From CAZRIZ01 sp964600285 (GTDB lineage Bacteria; Patescibacteriota; Saccharimonadia; Saccharimonadales; Saccharimonadaceae), in assembly GCA_964600285.1 (NCBI GenBank), contig CAZRIZ010000001.1, positions 1 through 64,000 of the forward strand: DNA of 64,000 nucleotides, written 5' to 3'. A model generated the notes under the pieces. It was not told the origin of the DNA, did no database searches, and saw only the letters and a list, made by a program, of their open reading frames with translations. Below, piece by piece: positions 17,173 to 26,345 of the stretch. Position numbers and translations under genes: made by a program. Each line of letters opens with the position of its first letter. Position 1 is the first letter of the stretch.

Positions 17173-17667
17173 ATGGACAATCAAGTTCAAGACCCACTTG
17201 ACCAAACTAGTCGTTTTAGCGACCAAGTTTATACACCACCTGTCCCCCAAACTGGAAAACAGGCGGTAATTAATGATTTATTGGCGATTTCGGATCGTGT
17301 GTTGCAACTTAGAGAGGCTAGGGCTAGTGTTGCTGGCGACCAGACGAGAATAGCAGAGCTCCAATATAGTTTATTGCAACAAGAAAGTGAAGTTGGAGCT
17401 AAGGTTTTTGGGGCCATAAACCCTAGCCAACAGCGTAGTTTTTTCTGCTTAGATCGTAAGACGTGGATTTGGTATGAGGCTTGGACTGACCCAAACTCGC
17501 ACGAGCAAATGAGCCAGACGATGCGTTATGAAATCAACCCAGACAGTGTCGGTAAGTTCTCACAAGTTGTGAACTACCAACTTATTGACGGACGCGAGCT
17601 AGAGAATTTTTATAATGCCGTTAAGGTTTATTCGCTTTTGATAGAGCAACAAATCTACGCACAGTAA
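17173..17667 (+). CDS. Conserved-looking protein of unknown function
   Basis: 164 residues. A disordered Gln/Pro N-terminus is followed by a likely coiled coil (about 35-75) and a compact domain with FFCLDRKTWIWYEAW, TMRYEINP and a final helix. The second part looks like a small beta-sheet fold that reads a ligand or partner; no catalytic motif is evident. I recall proteins with FCLDRKTWIW motifs in Saccharibacteria but not a function. TAAAAT (17159-17164) ends 8 nt before the ATG; the next gene follows after 2 nt. Confidence 0.75.
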   Translation: MDNQVQDPLDQTSRFSDQVYTPPVPQTGKQAVINDLLAISDRVLQLREARASVAGDQTRIAELQYSLLQQESEVGAKVFGAINPSQQRSFFCLDRKTWIWYEAWTDPNSHEQMSQTMRYEINPDSVGKFSQVVNYQLIDGRELENFYNAVKVYSLLIEQQIYAQ

Positions 17668-17669
17668 CT

Positions 17670-18800
17670 ATGATTTATTTAGACCACGCCGCCGCCACTC
17701 CCATGAAAGACAAGGTTTGGCGAGCCATGAAGCCTTATTTTTCCGAGAAGTTCTTCAATCCATCAGCTCCTTATCTACCAGCGGTTGAGGTTAGGGCCGA
17801 CTATCTGACGGCCAAATCGGTAATTGCAAAAAAAATAGGCGTCAAAGCTGACAGTCTAATTATGACAGCTGGAGCGACAGAGTCTATTAACCTGGCGTTT
17901 AGTTCGGCAAATAACGTTTTAATTTCCGGCGTGGAGCATCCAGCGGTGCAAGCCGTGGCCCAGAGCAAATCTTCCATGCAGATAATTCCAGTTAACTCGG
18001 ATGGCTTAGTGGACGTAAAAAAAATAGCCGAATTAATTACCGACGAAACCGATCTCATTAGTGTAAGTTTGGCCGGTAGCGATCTTGGCACAATTCAGCC
18101 AGTTGCTGAAATTGGGCGATTAGTTAAAGAAATTAATTTGAAAAGGCAATTGGCCGGTAACAAAACTCCACTTCTTTTTCACTCGGATGCTTCACAAGCT
18201 CTAGGCTACTTAGAAGTTAACCCGGCTCGTCTGGGGTTGGATTTACTGACTATTTCGGCTACTAAGATTGGTGGCCCTAAACAAGTTGGCGCGCTTTGGG
18301 CACAGTCGGCGGTTAAGCTATCCCCAATTCTGATTGGTGGTGGCCAAGAGCTGGGGTTTAGAGGCGGCACTGAAAATGTAGCCGGTGTGATTGGTTTTGC
18401 TCAGGCGGTAAAATCTTTGAACTACGGAGAGTCCAGTAAGGTAGCAAAGCTACGCAATCAATTAGAGAGTAAGTTATTAGAACTGGATGATATTAAGGTT
18501 TTGGGGCATCCGAAAAAGCGATTACCGAATTATTTGACAGTGACTTTTTCCAACATCGAAGCTGAGCGATTAATTTATCGCTTAGAAGATAAGGGTGTCT
18601 TAGTTTCAACTGGGGCGGCTTGTGCGGCCAATCGTGGCGCTGGCTCGCTGGCTCTAAAATCAATTGGGCTGACCGAGAAAGAACAACTAGCTAGTTTGAG
18701 GCTAACTTTGGGCGAGATGACCTCTAAAGAAGAGGTGGCTCAAGCAGGACAAATCATTGTAAATGAGGTAAAATTAGAAAGAGAAAGGTTGGGCGTATGA
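17670..18800 (+). CDS. Cysteine desulfurase (NifS/IscS family)
   Basis: 376 residues; a PLP enzyme that moves sulfur from cysteine to an active-site Cys persulfide. It has LDHAAATP, the cofactor-stacking His in GVEHPAV, DASQALG, the PLP Lys in SATKIGGPK (the residue before it is Thr where His is usual), RGGTENV, and the Cys loop STGAACAANRG. With mnmA 600 bp downstream and no IscU scaffold nearby, its main job is probably sulfur supply for tRNA thiolation (inference). Confidence 0.94.
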   Translation: MIYLDHAAATPMKDKVWRAMKPYFSEKFFNPSAPYLPAVEVRADYLTAKSVIAKKIGVKADSLIMTAGATESINLAFSSANNVLISGVEHPAVQAVAQSKSSMQIIPVNSDGLVDVKKIAELITDETDLISVSLAGSDLGTIQPVAEIGRLVKEINLKRQLAGNKTPLLFHSDASQALGYLEVNPARLGLDLLTISATKIGGPKQVGALWAQSAVKLSPILIGGGQELGFRGGTENVAGVIGFAQAVKSLNYGESSKVAKLRNQLESKLLELDDIKVLGHPKKRLPNYLTVTFSNIEAERLIYRLEDKGVLVSTGAACAANRGAGSLALKSIGLTEKEQLASLRLTLGEMTSKEEVAQAGQIIVNEVKLERERLGV

Positions 18801-19405
18801 TTAAATTAATTAGATCGATTGTGAGTTCAGTAGTCTTATTGGCGATCGCAGTAGGTTTATATAGCACGGTGATGGTGCCAAATGATTACCGAGATTGTGG
18901 TTTAGACCTGAAAGGGTGCAAGAAGAGCGACGTTATCGTAGTGTTATCAGGTGGCGATACGCAAGCAAGGGCTAATTACGGCGTGAATCTATACAGAATG
19001 GGTATAGCGCCTAAAATATTATTTGTCGGTGCTGCCGCTCAAGAGGGTGTTGATAGTAACGCCAAAACCATGGAAACTATAGCAACCAACTCTGGTGTTC
19101 CAGTGAACGATGTCATAATCGAAGAAAAATCACGTAATACCTGCGAAAATGCAAAACTTGCTAAAGACATAATTGAAGAGAGAGGTTTTAAGGAGATAAC
19201 GTTAGTAACCTCGGCGTATCATCAGCATAGGGCGCTAGGTGAGTTTAAGAAAAACCTCGATATAGAAAAACACACGATTTACAATGCTCCTCTCGTGGAG
19301 GATAAAGATTGGTCATCGAGTTGGTACTTGACACCCAACAGTTGGTGGTTGGCAACAAAAGAATTTTTCGGATGGTTTAGACAATTAGCTGGATGGAGTT
19401 GCTAG
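18797..19405 (+). CDS. DUF218 (YdcF-like) membrane protein
   Basis: 202 residues. One N-terminal hydrophobic segment (about 5-27) precedes a DUF218 domain: VIVVLSGGDTQARANYGVNL, EKSRNTCENA and VTSAYHQHRA are the typical conserved blocks. Relatives include ElyC/SanA-type envelope proteins. Reaction unknown. Its ATG overlaps the desulfurase stop by 4 nt, so they are translationally coupled. It sits between the desulfurase and mnmA. Confidence 0.88.
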   Translation: MIKLIRSIVSSVVLLAIAVGLYSTVMVPNDYRDCGLDLKGCKKSDVIVVLSGGDTQARANYGVNLYRMGIAPKILFVGAAAQEGVDSNAKTMETIATNSGVPVNDVIIEEKSRNTCENAKLAKDIIEERGFKEITLVTSAYHQHRALGEFKKNLDIEKHTIYNAPLVEDKDWSSSWYLTPNSWWLATKEFFGWFRQLAGWSC

Positions 19406-19412
19406 AGTTTTA

Positions 19413-20474
19413 ATGCCTAAAGTCTTTGTTGGTTTGAGCGGTGGGGTTGACTCAAGCGTCAGTGCCGCTCTCTTGATTGAGGCTGGTTATGATGTGATCG
19501 GAGTTTACATGAAAAACTGGTCGCGTGACTTGCCAGGGGCGCATTGTCCTTGGGCGGAAGACTTAGCCGATGCGAAACGAGTGGCCGTAAAACTGGGTAT
19601 TGATCTAAAAGTTTATGACTTTGAGGACGAATACAAGTCCAAAGTTGTTGACTATATGATTCGTGAATACCAGGCTGGCCGAACTCCAAATCCTGATATT
19701 ATGTGCAACCAAGAAATTAAATTTAAGATGTTCTTAGAAACAGCTCTGGCGGACGGAGCTGATATGATTGCGACGGGTCATTATGCTAGGATAATAAATC
19801 ACAAATCGACTCCAGGTGTGTTTCAGTTAGGTCGATCTGTTGATGATAAAAAGGATCAGACTTATTTTCTTTATCGCGTGAGCGAGCGGGCCTTGGCGAA
19901 GACGCTTTTCCCAATTGGACATTTGTTAAAGTCTGATGTAAGGAAAATTGCCTCTGACCGGGGGCTGATTACAGCCAGAAAAAAAGATTCAGTAGGAATT
20001 TGCTTCGTCGGACGGGCGGATTTGGAAGATTTTCTCGGACAGTATATAAGCTCAGAGCCGGGCGAGTTTATTGATGAAGATAGTGGTAAACGGCTTGGCT
20101 GGCACAAAGGCGCGCCTTTCTATACGCTCGGCCAAAGGCATGGGTTGAACTTAGGCGGTGGCCTGCCATATTATGTGGTTGGTAAAGATGCAAAAAATAA
20201 CATTGTTTTTGTGTCTAGGCGACTTAATCAGGACAACTTATGGACAAGACAGATTAAAATTAGCGACTTACACTGGATTAACCAAGCTCCAGTTGTGGGT
20301 CAAACATACCTGATACGTATGCGCCATCAAGCACCTCTAGTTAATGCTAAGTTGGTAGAGTTGGGCAATAGGGCTGTTCTAGAAGTAGACTCTGAGTTGC
20401 GGGCAGTCACGCCGGGACAGTCAGTGGTGGTTTATGACGGTGAAGTTTGCTTAGGTGGTGGCATTGTTGTTTGA
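19413..20474 (+). CDS. mnmA: tRNA 2-thiouridylase MnmA
   Basis: 353 residues; thiolates U34 of Lys, Glu and Gln tRNAs using sulfur from a cysteine desulfurase. The PP-loop GLSGGVDSSVSA, GVYMKNW, the catalytic Cys in MCNQEIKF, GHYAR, KDQTYFL and the second Cys in SVGICFVG are all seen. It lies 7 nt after the DUF218 gene in a desulfurase-DUF218-mnmA operon. The window's tRNA-Glu (UUC) is one expected substrate. Confidence 0.96.
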   Translation: MPKVFVGLSGGVDSSVSAALLIEAGYDVIGVYMKNWSRDLPGAHCPWAEDLADAKRVAVKLGIDLKVYDFEDEYKSKVVDYMIREYQAGRTPNPDIMCNQEIKFKMFLETALADGADMIATGHYARIINHKSTPGVFQLGRSVDDKKDQTYFLYRVSERALAKTLFPIGHLLKSDVRKIASDRGLITARKKDSVGICFVGRADLEDFLGQYISSEPGEFIDEDSGKRLGWHKGAPFYTLGQRHGLNLGGGLPYYVVGKDAKNNIVFVSRRLNQDNLWTRQIKISDLHWINQAPVVGQTYLIRMRHQAPLVNAKLVELGNRAVLEVDSELRAVTPGQSVVVYDGEVCLGGGIVV

Positions 20475-20552
20475 TGGCTAGCAGTAGTCAAGCTAAAAAT
20501 TGACAAACAAAATTTCCTAAGTCCAGGCCTAACGCAGGGTTATTAAAACTGA

Positions 20553-20581
20553 TTGCGATTGCTGTCGATTGGTTTTATACT
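20553..20581 (+). promoter_or_regulatory. Promoter of the 585-residue membrane protein
   Basis: TTGCGA (20553-20558), 17-bp spacer, TATACT (20576-20581), with GGGG just before the ATG at 20616. Confidence 0.65.
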
Positions 20582-20615
20582 AATATCAAAGATAGCTAAC
20601 TTGGTTGGGGATAAA

Positions 20616-22373
20616 ATGAATCCAGATATGAATAATAACATTAACGAACATGGTGACTTGAATGCTTCACCTCCGGTCAACGAAGCGCCAGTAAAGCGTA
20701 GTGGCCGTAAGACTGCTGTTATTATTGGGGCAGTAGTTATTGTAGCGCTACTAATTGTCGGATTCGTATTTAAGGATAAGATCATCAGCCAACCGTCCCG
20801 GTCAGACAACACTACGGATAGTGTGCCAACTGATCCAGAACTGGCTAAGTTTATCGAACCAACTACGGGTGAAAAATGGCTAGATGAGCCAAAAACGATT
20901 TCCGCCCAAGGCTGGCTGAGAGTTGAGGAGTCGTCGTATTATCGGGCTTTTGAAGGGTATACTATTGAGCAACAGTTGGAAGATAACCGACCGATCTACC
21001 AAGAAGTCGGGACACGAGGCGATAAGACTATTATTCTAGCGTCTTACTTGGGCGACAGCTTGTCGGGCTCTAAGTATTTATTTGAGAAGCATAATGACGG
21101 CAAGGTTCATATCATTATCCAGCCACAGGGACCAAGTGACTCTCCTGCAGACTGGCTCACTGAGGCAATTAGCGCAAAAGTAGACGGAATCGATCGCGAA
21201 ACGTATTATGATTCGCTAAATATTCCGCAGAAGATAGCGATTGACGGCGGTGAATATATCAAGCGACCGGGCAGTCTGTTTTTAGGGGTTGGAAGCGACT
21301 ACGTTATGTTTGAAGGCGCTAGCAAGAAATTGGTGACTAAGCTAGGCGCTAGCACAGTTTATTTAATAGAGGCGCCAAATGTCGATACGGGACTGACCAA
21401 CGTGGCTTACTATCTAGAGACGCCACTGCGCACAATGATTGAGATGCCTTATGAGCCAAATCAGCTATTGCTAGAGGGGTATTATTTCGATAATGGCACG
21501 GATGTTTCAAAAGATTCGCTTGTGCCAATCGCTAGTGGTTGTGGCTCAATCACCCCTTCGGTGACTCGGGCGGATAAATTAACAGAGTCCGACCTAACGA
21601 TAATAGGCAAAACTAGCGGTGACCGAGCTGTTTACCGGCCGACAGATCTAAACAGCGATCTTTATCGCAAGGCTTACGAAGAATATTCGATAGGTAGAGT
21701 TGATGGCGTTGTTACGTTTGATGGTTATGTGGCAAATCATGGCTTGGTAATTATAAAGAATGCTAAGGGAGAGCTATTGGTTTATATCAGGCAAAGCTAC
21801 GCACCAGAAATGGGTTGCGCTAAGCCCGTGATTTATTTGTATCCGACAAGTAAGACTAAGGTTGATGTTAAGGTTGGCGCAAACGTGACGATTTCTGAGC
21901 CGACTTACCCAGCCTCGAGCGGCTGGCAAGATGTTTGGGCTGAACCAAGCGGTAAGTTGACTTATCGCGGTCAAGTTTATGATTCTTTGTTCTGGGAAGG
22001 AACTGGGTTTGGAAGATATCCTAATATTACCTCTGGGACAGTGGTTAAACGAGCTGATGCTCCTGCGACCATTAGGCGTCAACTTGCCGATTTGGGCTTA
22101 AACCAAAAGGAGGCGGCCGACTTCATGAGTTATTGGGAGACAAAAATACCCGATGCGCCGTATGTTAGGTTGACATGGTTTAACACCGAACAATTAAACA
22201 ACCTAGCGCCACTAAAGATTGTGCCACAACCAGATACGCTAATTCGTGTATTTCTAGATATGGCTGGATTTCAAGCTAAAATTGATATTCCAGAACAAAA
22301 ACTGAGTAAGACATCTCGTCAAGGTTTTACAGTAGTAGAGTGGGGTGGTTTGACCAATAATCTTGGTAACTGA
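20616..22373 (+). CDS. Membrane-anchored extracytoplasmic protein with a KPVIYLYP domain
   Basis: 585 residues. A cytoplasmic polar N-terminus, one hydrophobic segment (about 33-52), then a large outer region. The C-terminal part opens with CAKPVIYLYPTSKTKVDVKV and continues with a GW...LFWEG pattern that I recall in uncharacterised bacterial surface proteins. No catalytic motif is clear. I chose 20616 since an upstream in-frame TTG falls inside the promoter and GGGG precedes this ATG. The next gene begins with a similar MNPD and also has a single membrane segment. Confidence 0.8.
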   Translation: MNPDMNNNINEHGDLNASPPVNEAPVKRSGRKTAVIIGAVVIVALLIVGFVFKDKIISQPSRSDNTTDSVPTDPELAKFIEPTTGEKWLDEPKTISAQGWLRVEESSYYRAFEGYTIEQQLEDNRPIYQEVGTRGDKTIILASYLGDSLSGSKYLFEKHNDGKVHIIIQPQGPSDSPADWLTEAISAKVDGIDRETYYDSLNIPQKIAIDGGEYIKRPGSLFLGVGSDYVMFEGASKKLVTKLGASTVYLIEAPNVDTGLTNVAYYLETPLRTMIEMPYEPNQLLLEGYYFDNGTDVSKDSLVPIASGCGSITPSVTRADKLTESDLTIIGKTSGDRAVYRPTDLNSDLYRKAYEEYSIGRVDGVVTFDGYVANHGLVIIKNAKGELLVYIRQSYAPEMGCAKPVIYLYPTSKTKVDVKVGANVTISEPTYPASSGWQDVWAEPSGKLTYRGQVYDSLFWEGTGFGRYPNITSGTVVKRADAPATIRRQLADLGLNQKEAADFMSYWETKIPDAPYVRLTWFNTEQLNNLAPLKIVPQPDTLIRVFLDMAGFQAKIDIPEQKLSKTSRQGFTVVEWGGLTNNLGN

Positions 22374-22375
22374 TT

Positions 22376-22404
22376 TTGGCTAGATAAACTACTTATGGTA
22401 ATAT
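22376..22404 (+). promoter_or_regulatory. Promoter of the Pro-rich tail-anchored protein
   Basis: TTGGCT (22376-22381), 17-bp spacer, TAATAT (22399-22404), then AAGGGGA before the ATG at 22445. Confidence 0.6.
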
Positions 22405-22444
22405 AAAAGCAATTAGAAAAATGATTTTAGTAGAAGGGGAAGAT

Positions 22445-23050
22445 ATGAATCCAGATTACCAAACAGATGATAACTCAGGTCAAGTTAACGATACGCCTAC
22501 ACCAATGGTCGATCCGCTCCCACAGCCTATAGCTGCCGATCCCATCACGAACGCTGACCCAGTTATAAGTGCCGATCCAGTCGTGAGTCCTGACCCGGCC
22601 ATGGGTACCGACCCAGTTGCACCAGTTTTTTCGAGCCAAGATTACGGTCAGACGCCAGTAGAAGAAAGTCCTACTTTTGAGGCAGAAACTATTACTCCTG
22701 AACCAGTCGCTGAGCCATCACTAGCTCCTTTGCAGGATATTGAAGCTCCATCTCAAGCCTTTACCGGTGAACCGAGCGTAGAAGCATCGTTTAGCCCAGT
22801 CGTAGAATCGCCTGACCCAGTTGTGGCAGAGACAACTCCACCGGTGGATTTATCGGCTGAGTCGCCTGTGCTAACCGCTAATCCTGTTCCACAACCAGAT
22901 CTAGTACAGCCAGTTGCTCCAGTAGATCCAGTGCCTCCAGTAGTTCCTGCCCCTGTCGCCCCAAAGAGCAAGACAAAAATATTTATTTGGGTCGGTGTTG
23001 GTATACTTGTGGTGGTTGCTGGTGTGATTGCCTATCTATTTCTAAAGTAA
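22445..23050 (+). CDS. Pro/Asp-rich C-tail-anchored membrane protein
   Basis: 201 residues. Most of the chain is low-complexity Pro/Val/Asp/Ala with irregular DPV repeats (SADPVVSPDPAMGTDPV), probably disordered. A single hydrophobic segment lies at the very end (IFIWVGVGILVVVAGVIAYL), so the bulk would be cytoplasmic unless exported another way. AGGGGA lies 5 nt before this ATG; an in-frame ATG at 22421 has no such site. Function unknown. Confidence 0.75.
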   Translation: MNPDYQTDDNSGQVNDTPTPMVDPLPQPIAADPITNADPVISADPVVSPDPAMGTDPVAPVFSSQDYGQTPVEESPTFEAETITPEPVAEPSLAPLQDIEAPSQAFTGEPSVEASFSPVVESPDPVVAETTPPVDLSAESPVLTANPVPQPDLVQPVAPVDPVPPVVPAPVAPKSKTKIFIWVGVGILVVVAGVIAYLFLK

Positions 23051-23111
23051 CAAGATCTCTCGTCTCTAGAGTCATGCTAATCTTTTTAAGGTGTGGTAAA
23101 ATAGTTCCAAT

Positions 23112-24995
23112 ATGGACACTAGAGAAATTAGAAAAGCCTATTTAGATTTTTTTGTTGAACGGGGTCATAAACTAATACCCAGGGCGCCTTTAGTTTTGAA
23201 AGACGATCCGACGACACTGTTTACTAGCTCTGGTATGCAGCCATTGTTGCCGTTTTTGTTAGGTAAAGAGCATCCGTCGGGCAAGCGTTTGACTGACAGC
23301 CAAACTTGTCTGCGTACGCAAGATATTGATGATGTCGGCGACAATCGTCACACGACATTCTTTGAGATGCTGGGCAATTGGAGCTTGGGTGATTATTTCA
23401 AAAAACAACAAATCGAGTGGTTTTTTGAGTTCTTGACTAAGATTGTCGGCCTGGACCCTAAAAAGATTTACGTGTCTTGTTTCGCCGGTAATGAAGAGTA
23501 TGGCATTCCTCGCGATGACGAATCGGCCGAGATTTGGCAAAATGTGTTCAAGAAGGCTGGTATTGAAGCCAAGGTAGTTGAGCTAGGTTCAGCTAAGGTT
23601 GGTGATAAGTTGGGTATGCAGGGCGGACAAATATTTTTCTACGACGATAACGAAAACTGGTGGAGTCGTGGTGGTAACATTAACAGTACGCCAATTGGCG
23701 ATCCGTGCGGACCAGATAGCGAGGTTTTTTATGATTTTGGAGAGGAGTATCACGACCCTAGCTATGGGCAAGCTCACCCAGCTAGTGACAGCGGTCGCTT
23801 TATCGAAATCGGCAACCAAGTTTTTATGCAATACCATCGACTTGACGATGGAAGCTTTGAACCACTCAAGCACAAGAACGTTGATTTTGGCGGTGGCTTA
23901 GAGCGGATCTCAGCTGCTAGTCTAAATAGCCCTGATGTCTTTAGAGGAAGCCTACTGTGGCCAATTATCGAGCAATTAGAGAAAATCAGTGGATTAAAAT
24001 ACGCTGATAATGTCTTAGCTATGCGTGTGATTGCTGACCACTTGCGTAGCGCGGTGTTTTTGGCGGTTGATGGTTGCTTGCCGAGCAATAAAGAGCATGG
24101 CTATGTTATGCGTCGATTTATTCGACGAGCGATGGTAAAATCGTTCGCTTTAGGTATTGAGCACGACTTTTTTGATCGTCTCGTGCCGGTAATTATTGAG
24201 CTTTACGAGTCTGACTACCCAGAATTCGGTAGCCAAAAGGCTAATATCTTACAAATTATGACCAAGGAAGAAAAGTCTTTTCGCCAGACATTGCGTCGTG
24301 GCATAAAGGAACTTGACCGACTAAATGGCAAATTCTCTGGCTCAATTGGTGAATTATTATTCAAGCTTTACGATACTTATGGATTTCCAATTGAATTGTC
24401 GGTTGAGGAATTGACCAAGCGTGGTGTAGCTCTAGGCCAAGATTGGCGAGGTGATTGCGATAGGTGCTTAGAAGAACAACGTCGTCGCTCTCAAACTGCA
24501 TCGAAAGGCATGTTCAAAGGCGGACTAGAGGGCGAAACAGACAAACAATTACGACTTCATAGTTCGGCGCACTTGATGCTAGCTGCGATGAAAAAGGTCT
24601 TGGGTGAAGAGGTCAACCAAAAAGGCTCGAACATAAACGACGAGCGCTTACGATTTGATTTTAACTACCCTGAAAAGGTTGATCGAGGTAAGTTAGATGA
24701 AATTGAAAAACTAGTGAACAAGGCTATTGCTGATAAATTACCAATTAGTTTTGAAGAGATGTCTCTAACCGAAGCCAGCCAAAAAGGTGCTCACGGTGAT
24801 TTTATGGATCGCTATGGCGAAAAAGTCAAAGTCTATTCGGTCGGCACCGGTGAAAAGAGGTTTAGCTACGAGATTTGTGGCGGACCACACGTTAAGAATA
24901 CGGGAGATATTGCGCCTAATGGCGAGAAATTCAAAATTATTAAAGAAGAATCTTCCAGTGCGGGCGTACGTCGCGTTAAGGCAATTCTAAGTTAG
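23112..24995 (+). CDS. alaS: Alanyl-tRNA synthetase, short form
   Basis: 627 residues against about 870 in typical bacteria. The class II core is present (TSSGMQPLLPFLLG, RTQDIDDVG, HTTFFEMLGNW), as is the editing domain with HSSAHLML and CGGPHV zinc/editing motifs. The chain stops after the editing domain, so the C-Ala (DHHA1) domain is missing. No frameshift is seen: the stop follows the normal end of the editing domain. TAAAAT (23097-23102) ends 9 nt before the ATG. Confidence 0.96.
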   Translation: MDTREIRKAYLDFFVERGHKLIPRAPLVLKDDPTTLFTSSGMQPLLPFLLGKEHPSGKRLTDSQTCLRTQDIDDVGDNRHTTFFEMLGNWSLGDYFKKQQIEWFFEFLTKIVGLDPKKIYVSCFAGNEEYGIPRDDESAEIWQNVFKKAGIEAKVVELGSAKVGDKLGMQGGQIFFYDDNENWWSRGGNINSTPIGDPCGPDSEVFYDFGEEYHDPSYGQAHPASDSGRFIEIGNQVFMQYHRLDDGSFEPLKHKNVDFGGGLERISAASLNSPDVFRGSLLWPIIEQLEKISGLKYADNVLAMRVIADHLRSAVFLAVDGCLPSNKEHGYVMRRFIRRAMVKSFALGIEHDFFDRLVPVIIELYESDYPEFGSQKANILQIMTKEEKSFRQTLRRGIKELDRLNGKFSGSIGELLFKLYDTYGFPIELSVEELTKRGVALGQDWRGDCDRCLEEQRRRSQTASKGMFKGGLEGETDKQLRLHSSAHLMLAAMKKVLGEEVNQKGSNINDERLRFDFNYPEKVDRGKLDEIEKLVNKAIADKLPISFEEMSLTEASQKGAHGDFMDRYGEKVKVYSVGTGEKRFSYEICGGPHVKNTGDIAPNGEKFKIIKEESSSAGVRRVKAILS

Positions 24996-25073
24996 TTAAT
25001 TTTTATAAAAAAGGATTTAATGAAAGCTCGGAGCATTTTTCTAAAGTGCTTAAGTAGTATATAATAACCACAT

Positions 25074-26345
25074 ATGCTTTTTGAAAAACTAAATGCTAGG
25101 AAAAAAGGGGACAAAGCCGGCAATAACTCTATTGTTGGTCTTGACATTGGAACTGAATATGTCAAAGCTTTGATTGCTCAGGTTGACGGTGACACTTTGC
25201 GCATTGTTGGTGTCGGACGAGTTAAACAAAAACAAAGCGATATGCACGCAGGCGCTATTGCCGATATTTCTGGCGTAGTGCAAAATTGTGAGCAAGCCTT
25301 GCATCAGGCTGAACAGCAGGCTGGGTTCCAAGCCAAGAGAGTTGTTATCGGTATTTCTGGTGAGCTGGTTAAGGGTGTAACTCATACGATTCGGTATCGT
25401 CGGCCTCAACCAGACAAAGAGCTAGATGAGCCAGAGATGAACTACATTATTGATAAAGTTCAAGAGCGAGCCTTGGTTAAAGCGCAACGCCAAATTGGTT
25501 TAGAAACTGGTAATGAAAACGTAGAAGTTAAATTAGTTAATTCAGCTTTAGTAAGCTTACATATTGACGGCTACAAGGTATCAAATCCGATTGGTTTTCA
25601 AGGAAAAGACGTGGCAGTGCAAATTTATACGGCATTTGCCCCAATGGTGCATATTGGCGCTTTAGAACGAGTGGCCGATGAACTGGCTCTTGACTTGATT
25701 GCGGTGGCGGCAGAGCCTTTTGCGGTATCACGTGCTGTAATCGGCACTGATGCCAGTAGCAGTTTCACGGCGATACTGCTCGACATAGGTGGCGGCACCA
25801 CGGATATCGCTGTGGTTAATGACGGTGGAGTTGAAGGCACAAAAATGTTTAGTATCGGTGGACGAAGTTTCACCAGAACGATATCAAGAGAACTTAATGT
25901 GTCTATTGAAAAAGCAGAAGAGATTAAGTTATCTCTAGATAGCGCCGAGCTTGATGACAAGGTTCGTCTTAGCGCCATCAGAGCCGTGAAGAAAACTCTT
26001 AGCGTTTGGCTAGCAGGGATTGAACTAGGGCTCGACGAATTTAACGACATAGACCAGATGCCTAACCAGATTTGGCTGTGTGGTGGTGGTGCTAGTCTGG
26101 AAATGCTATTTAACACGATAGCCGATCATAAATGGCCAGAAAGTTTACCGTTTAGTAAGCAACCAGTGGTTAAGCGGGTTTTACCTAGTGACGTAATTGA
26201 TATTAAAGACACAACCGATATGATTAATGATCATACCTTTACCACAGCTATGGGGCTATTGAGGGTTGGCCAGGACACTATGCAGATTGATAATTCAGAC
26301 GATTTGAATTTTAAAGAAAAATTAAATAAAATATTGAGAATCTGA
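25074..26345 (+). CDS. pilM: PilM/FtsA-like actin-fold ATPase
   Basis: 423 residues with the actin-like fold: GLDIGTEYVKALIAQ (phosphate 1), an SHS2-type insert, DIGGGTTDIAVV (phosphate 2) and LCGGGASLEML (adenosine). PilM is the cytoplasmic ring ATPase of type IV pilus assembly; the FtsA family is the alternative. The membrane protein cotranscribed immediately downstream favours an envelope assembly. TATAAT (25060-25065) ends 8 nt before the ATG. The downstream start overlaps this stop by 1 nt. Confidence 0.85.
   Translation: MLFEKLNARKKGDKAGNNSIVGLDIGTEYVKALIAQVDGDTLRIVGVGRVKQKQSDMHAGAIADISGVVQNCEQALHQAEQQAGFQAKRVVIGISGELVKGVTHTIRYRRPQPDKELDEPEMNYIIDKVQERALVKAQRQIGLETGNENVEVKLVNSALVSLHIDGYKVSNPIGFQGKDVAVQIYTAFAPMVHIGALERVADELALDLIAVAAEPFAVSRAVIGTDASSSFTAILLDIGGGTTDIAVVNDGGVEGTKMFSIGGRSFTRTISRELNVSIEKAEEIKLSLDSAELDDKVRLSAIRAVKKTLSVWLAGIELGLDEFNDIDQMPNQIWLCGGGASLEMLFNTIADHKWPESLPFSKQPVVKRVLPSDVIDIKDTTDMINDHTFTTAMGLLRVGQDTMQIDNSDDLNFKEKLNKILRI

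Noticed and set aside
20553..20615. TTG start for the 585-residue protein
   Set aside because: It lies within the -35 box of the promoter, so it cannot be in the transcript.
25020..25064. A 14-codon frame with AAGGA before its ATG, between alaS and pilM
   Set aside because: Too short to support, and its end overlaps the -10 box of pilM.
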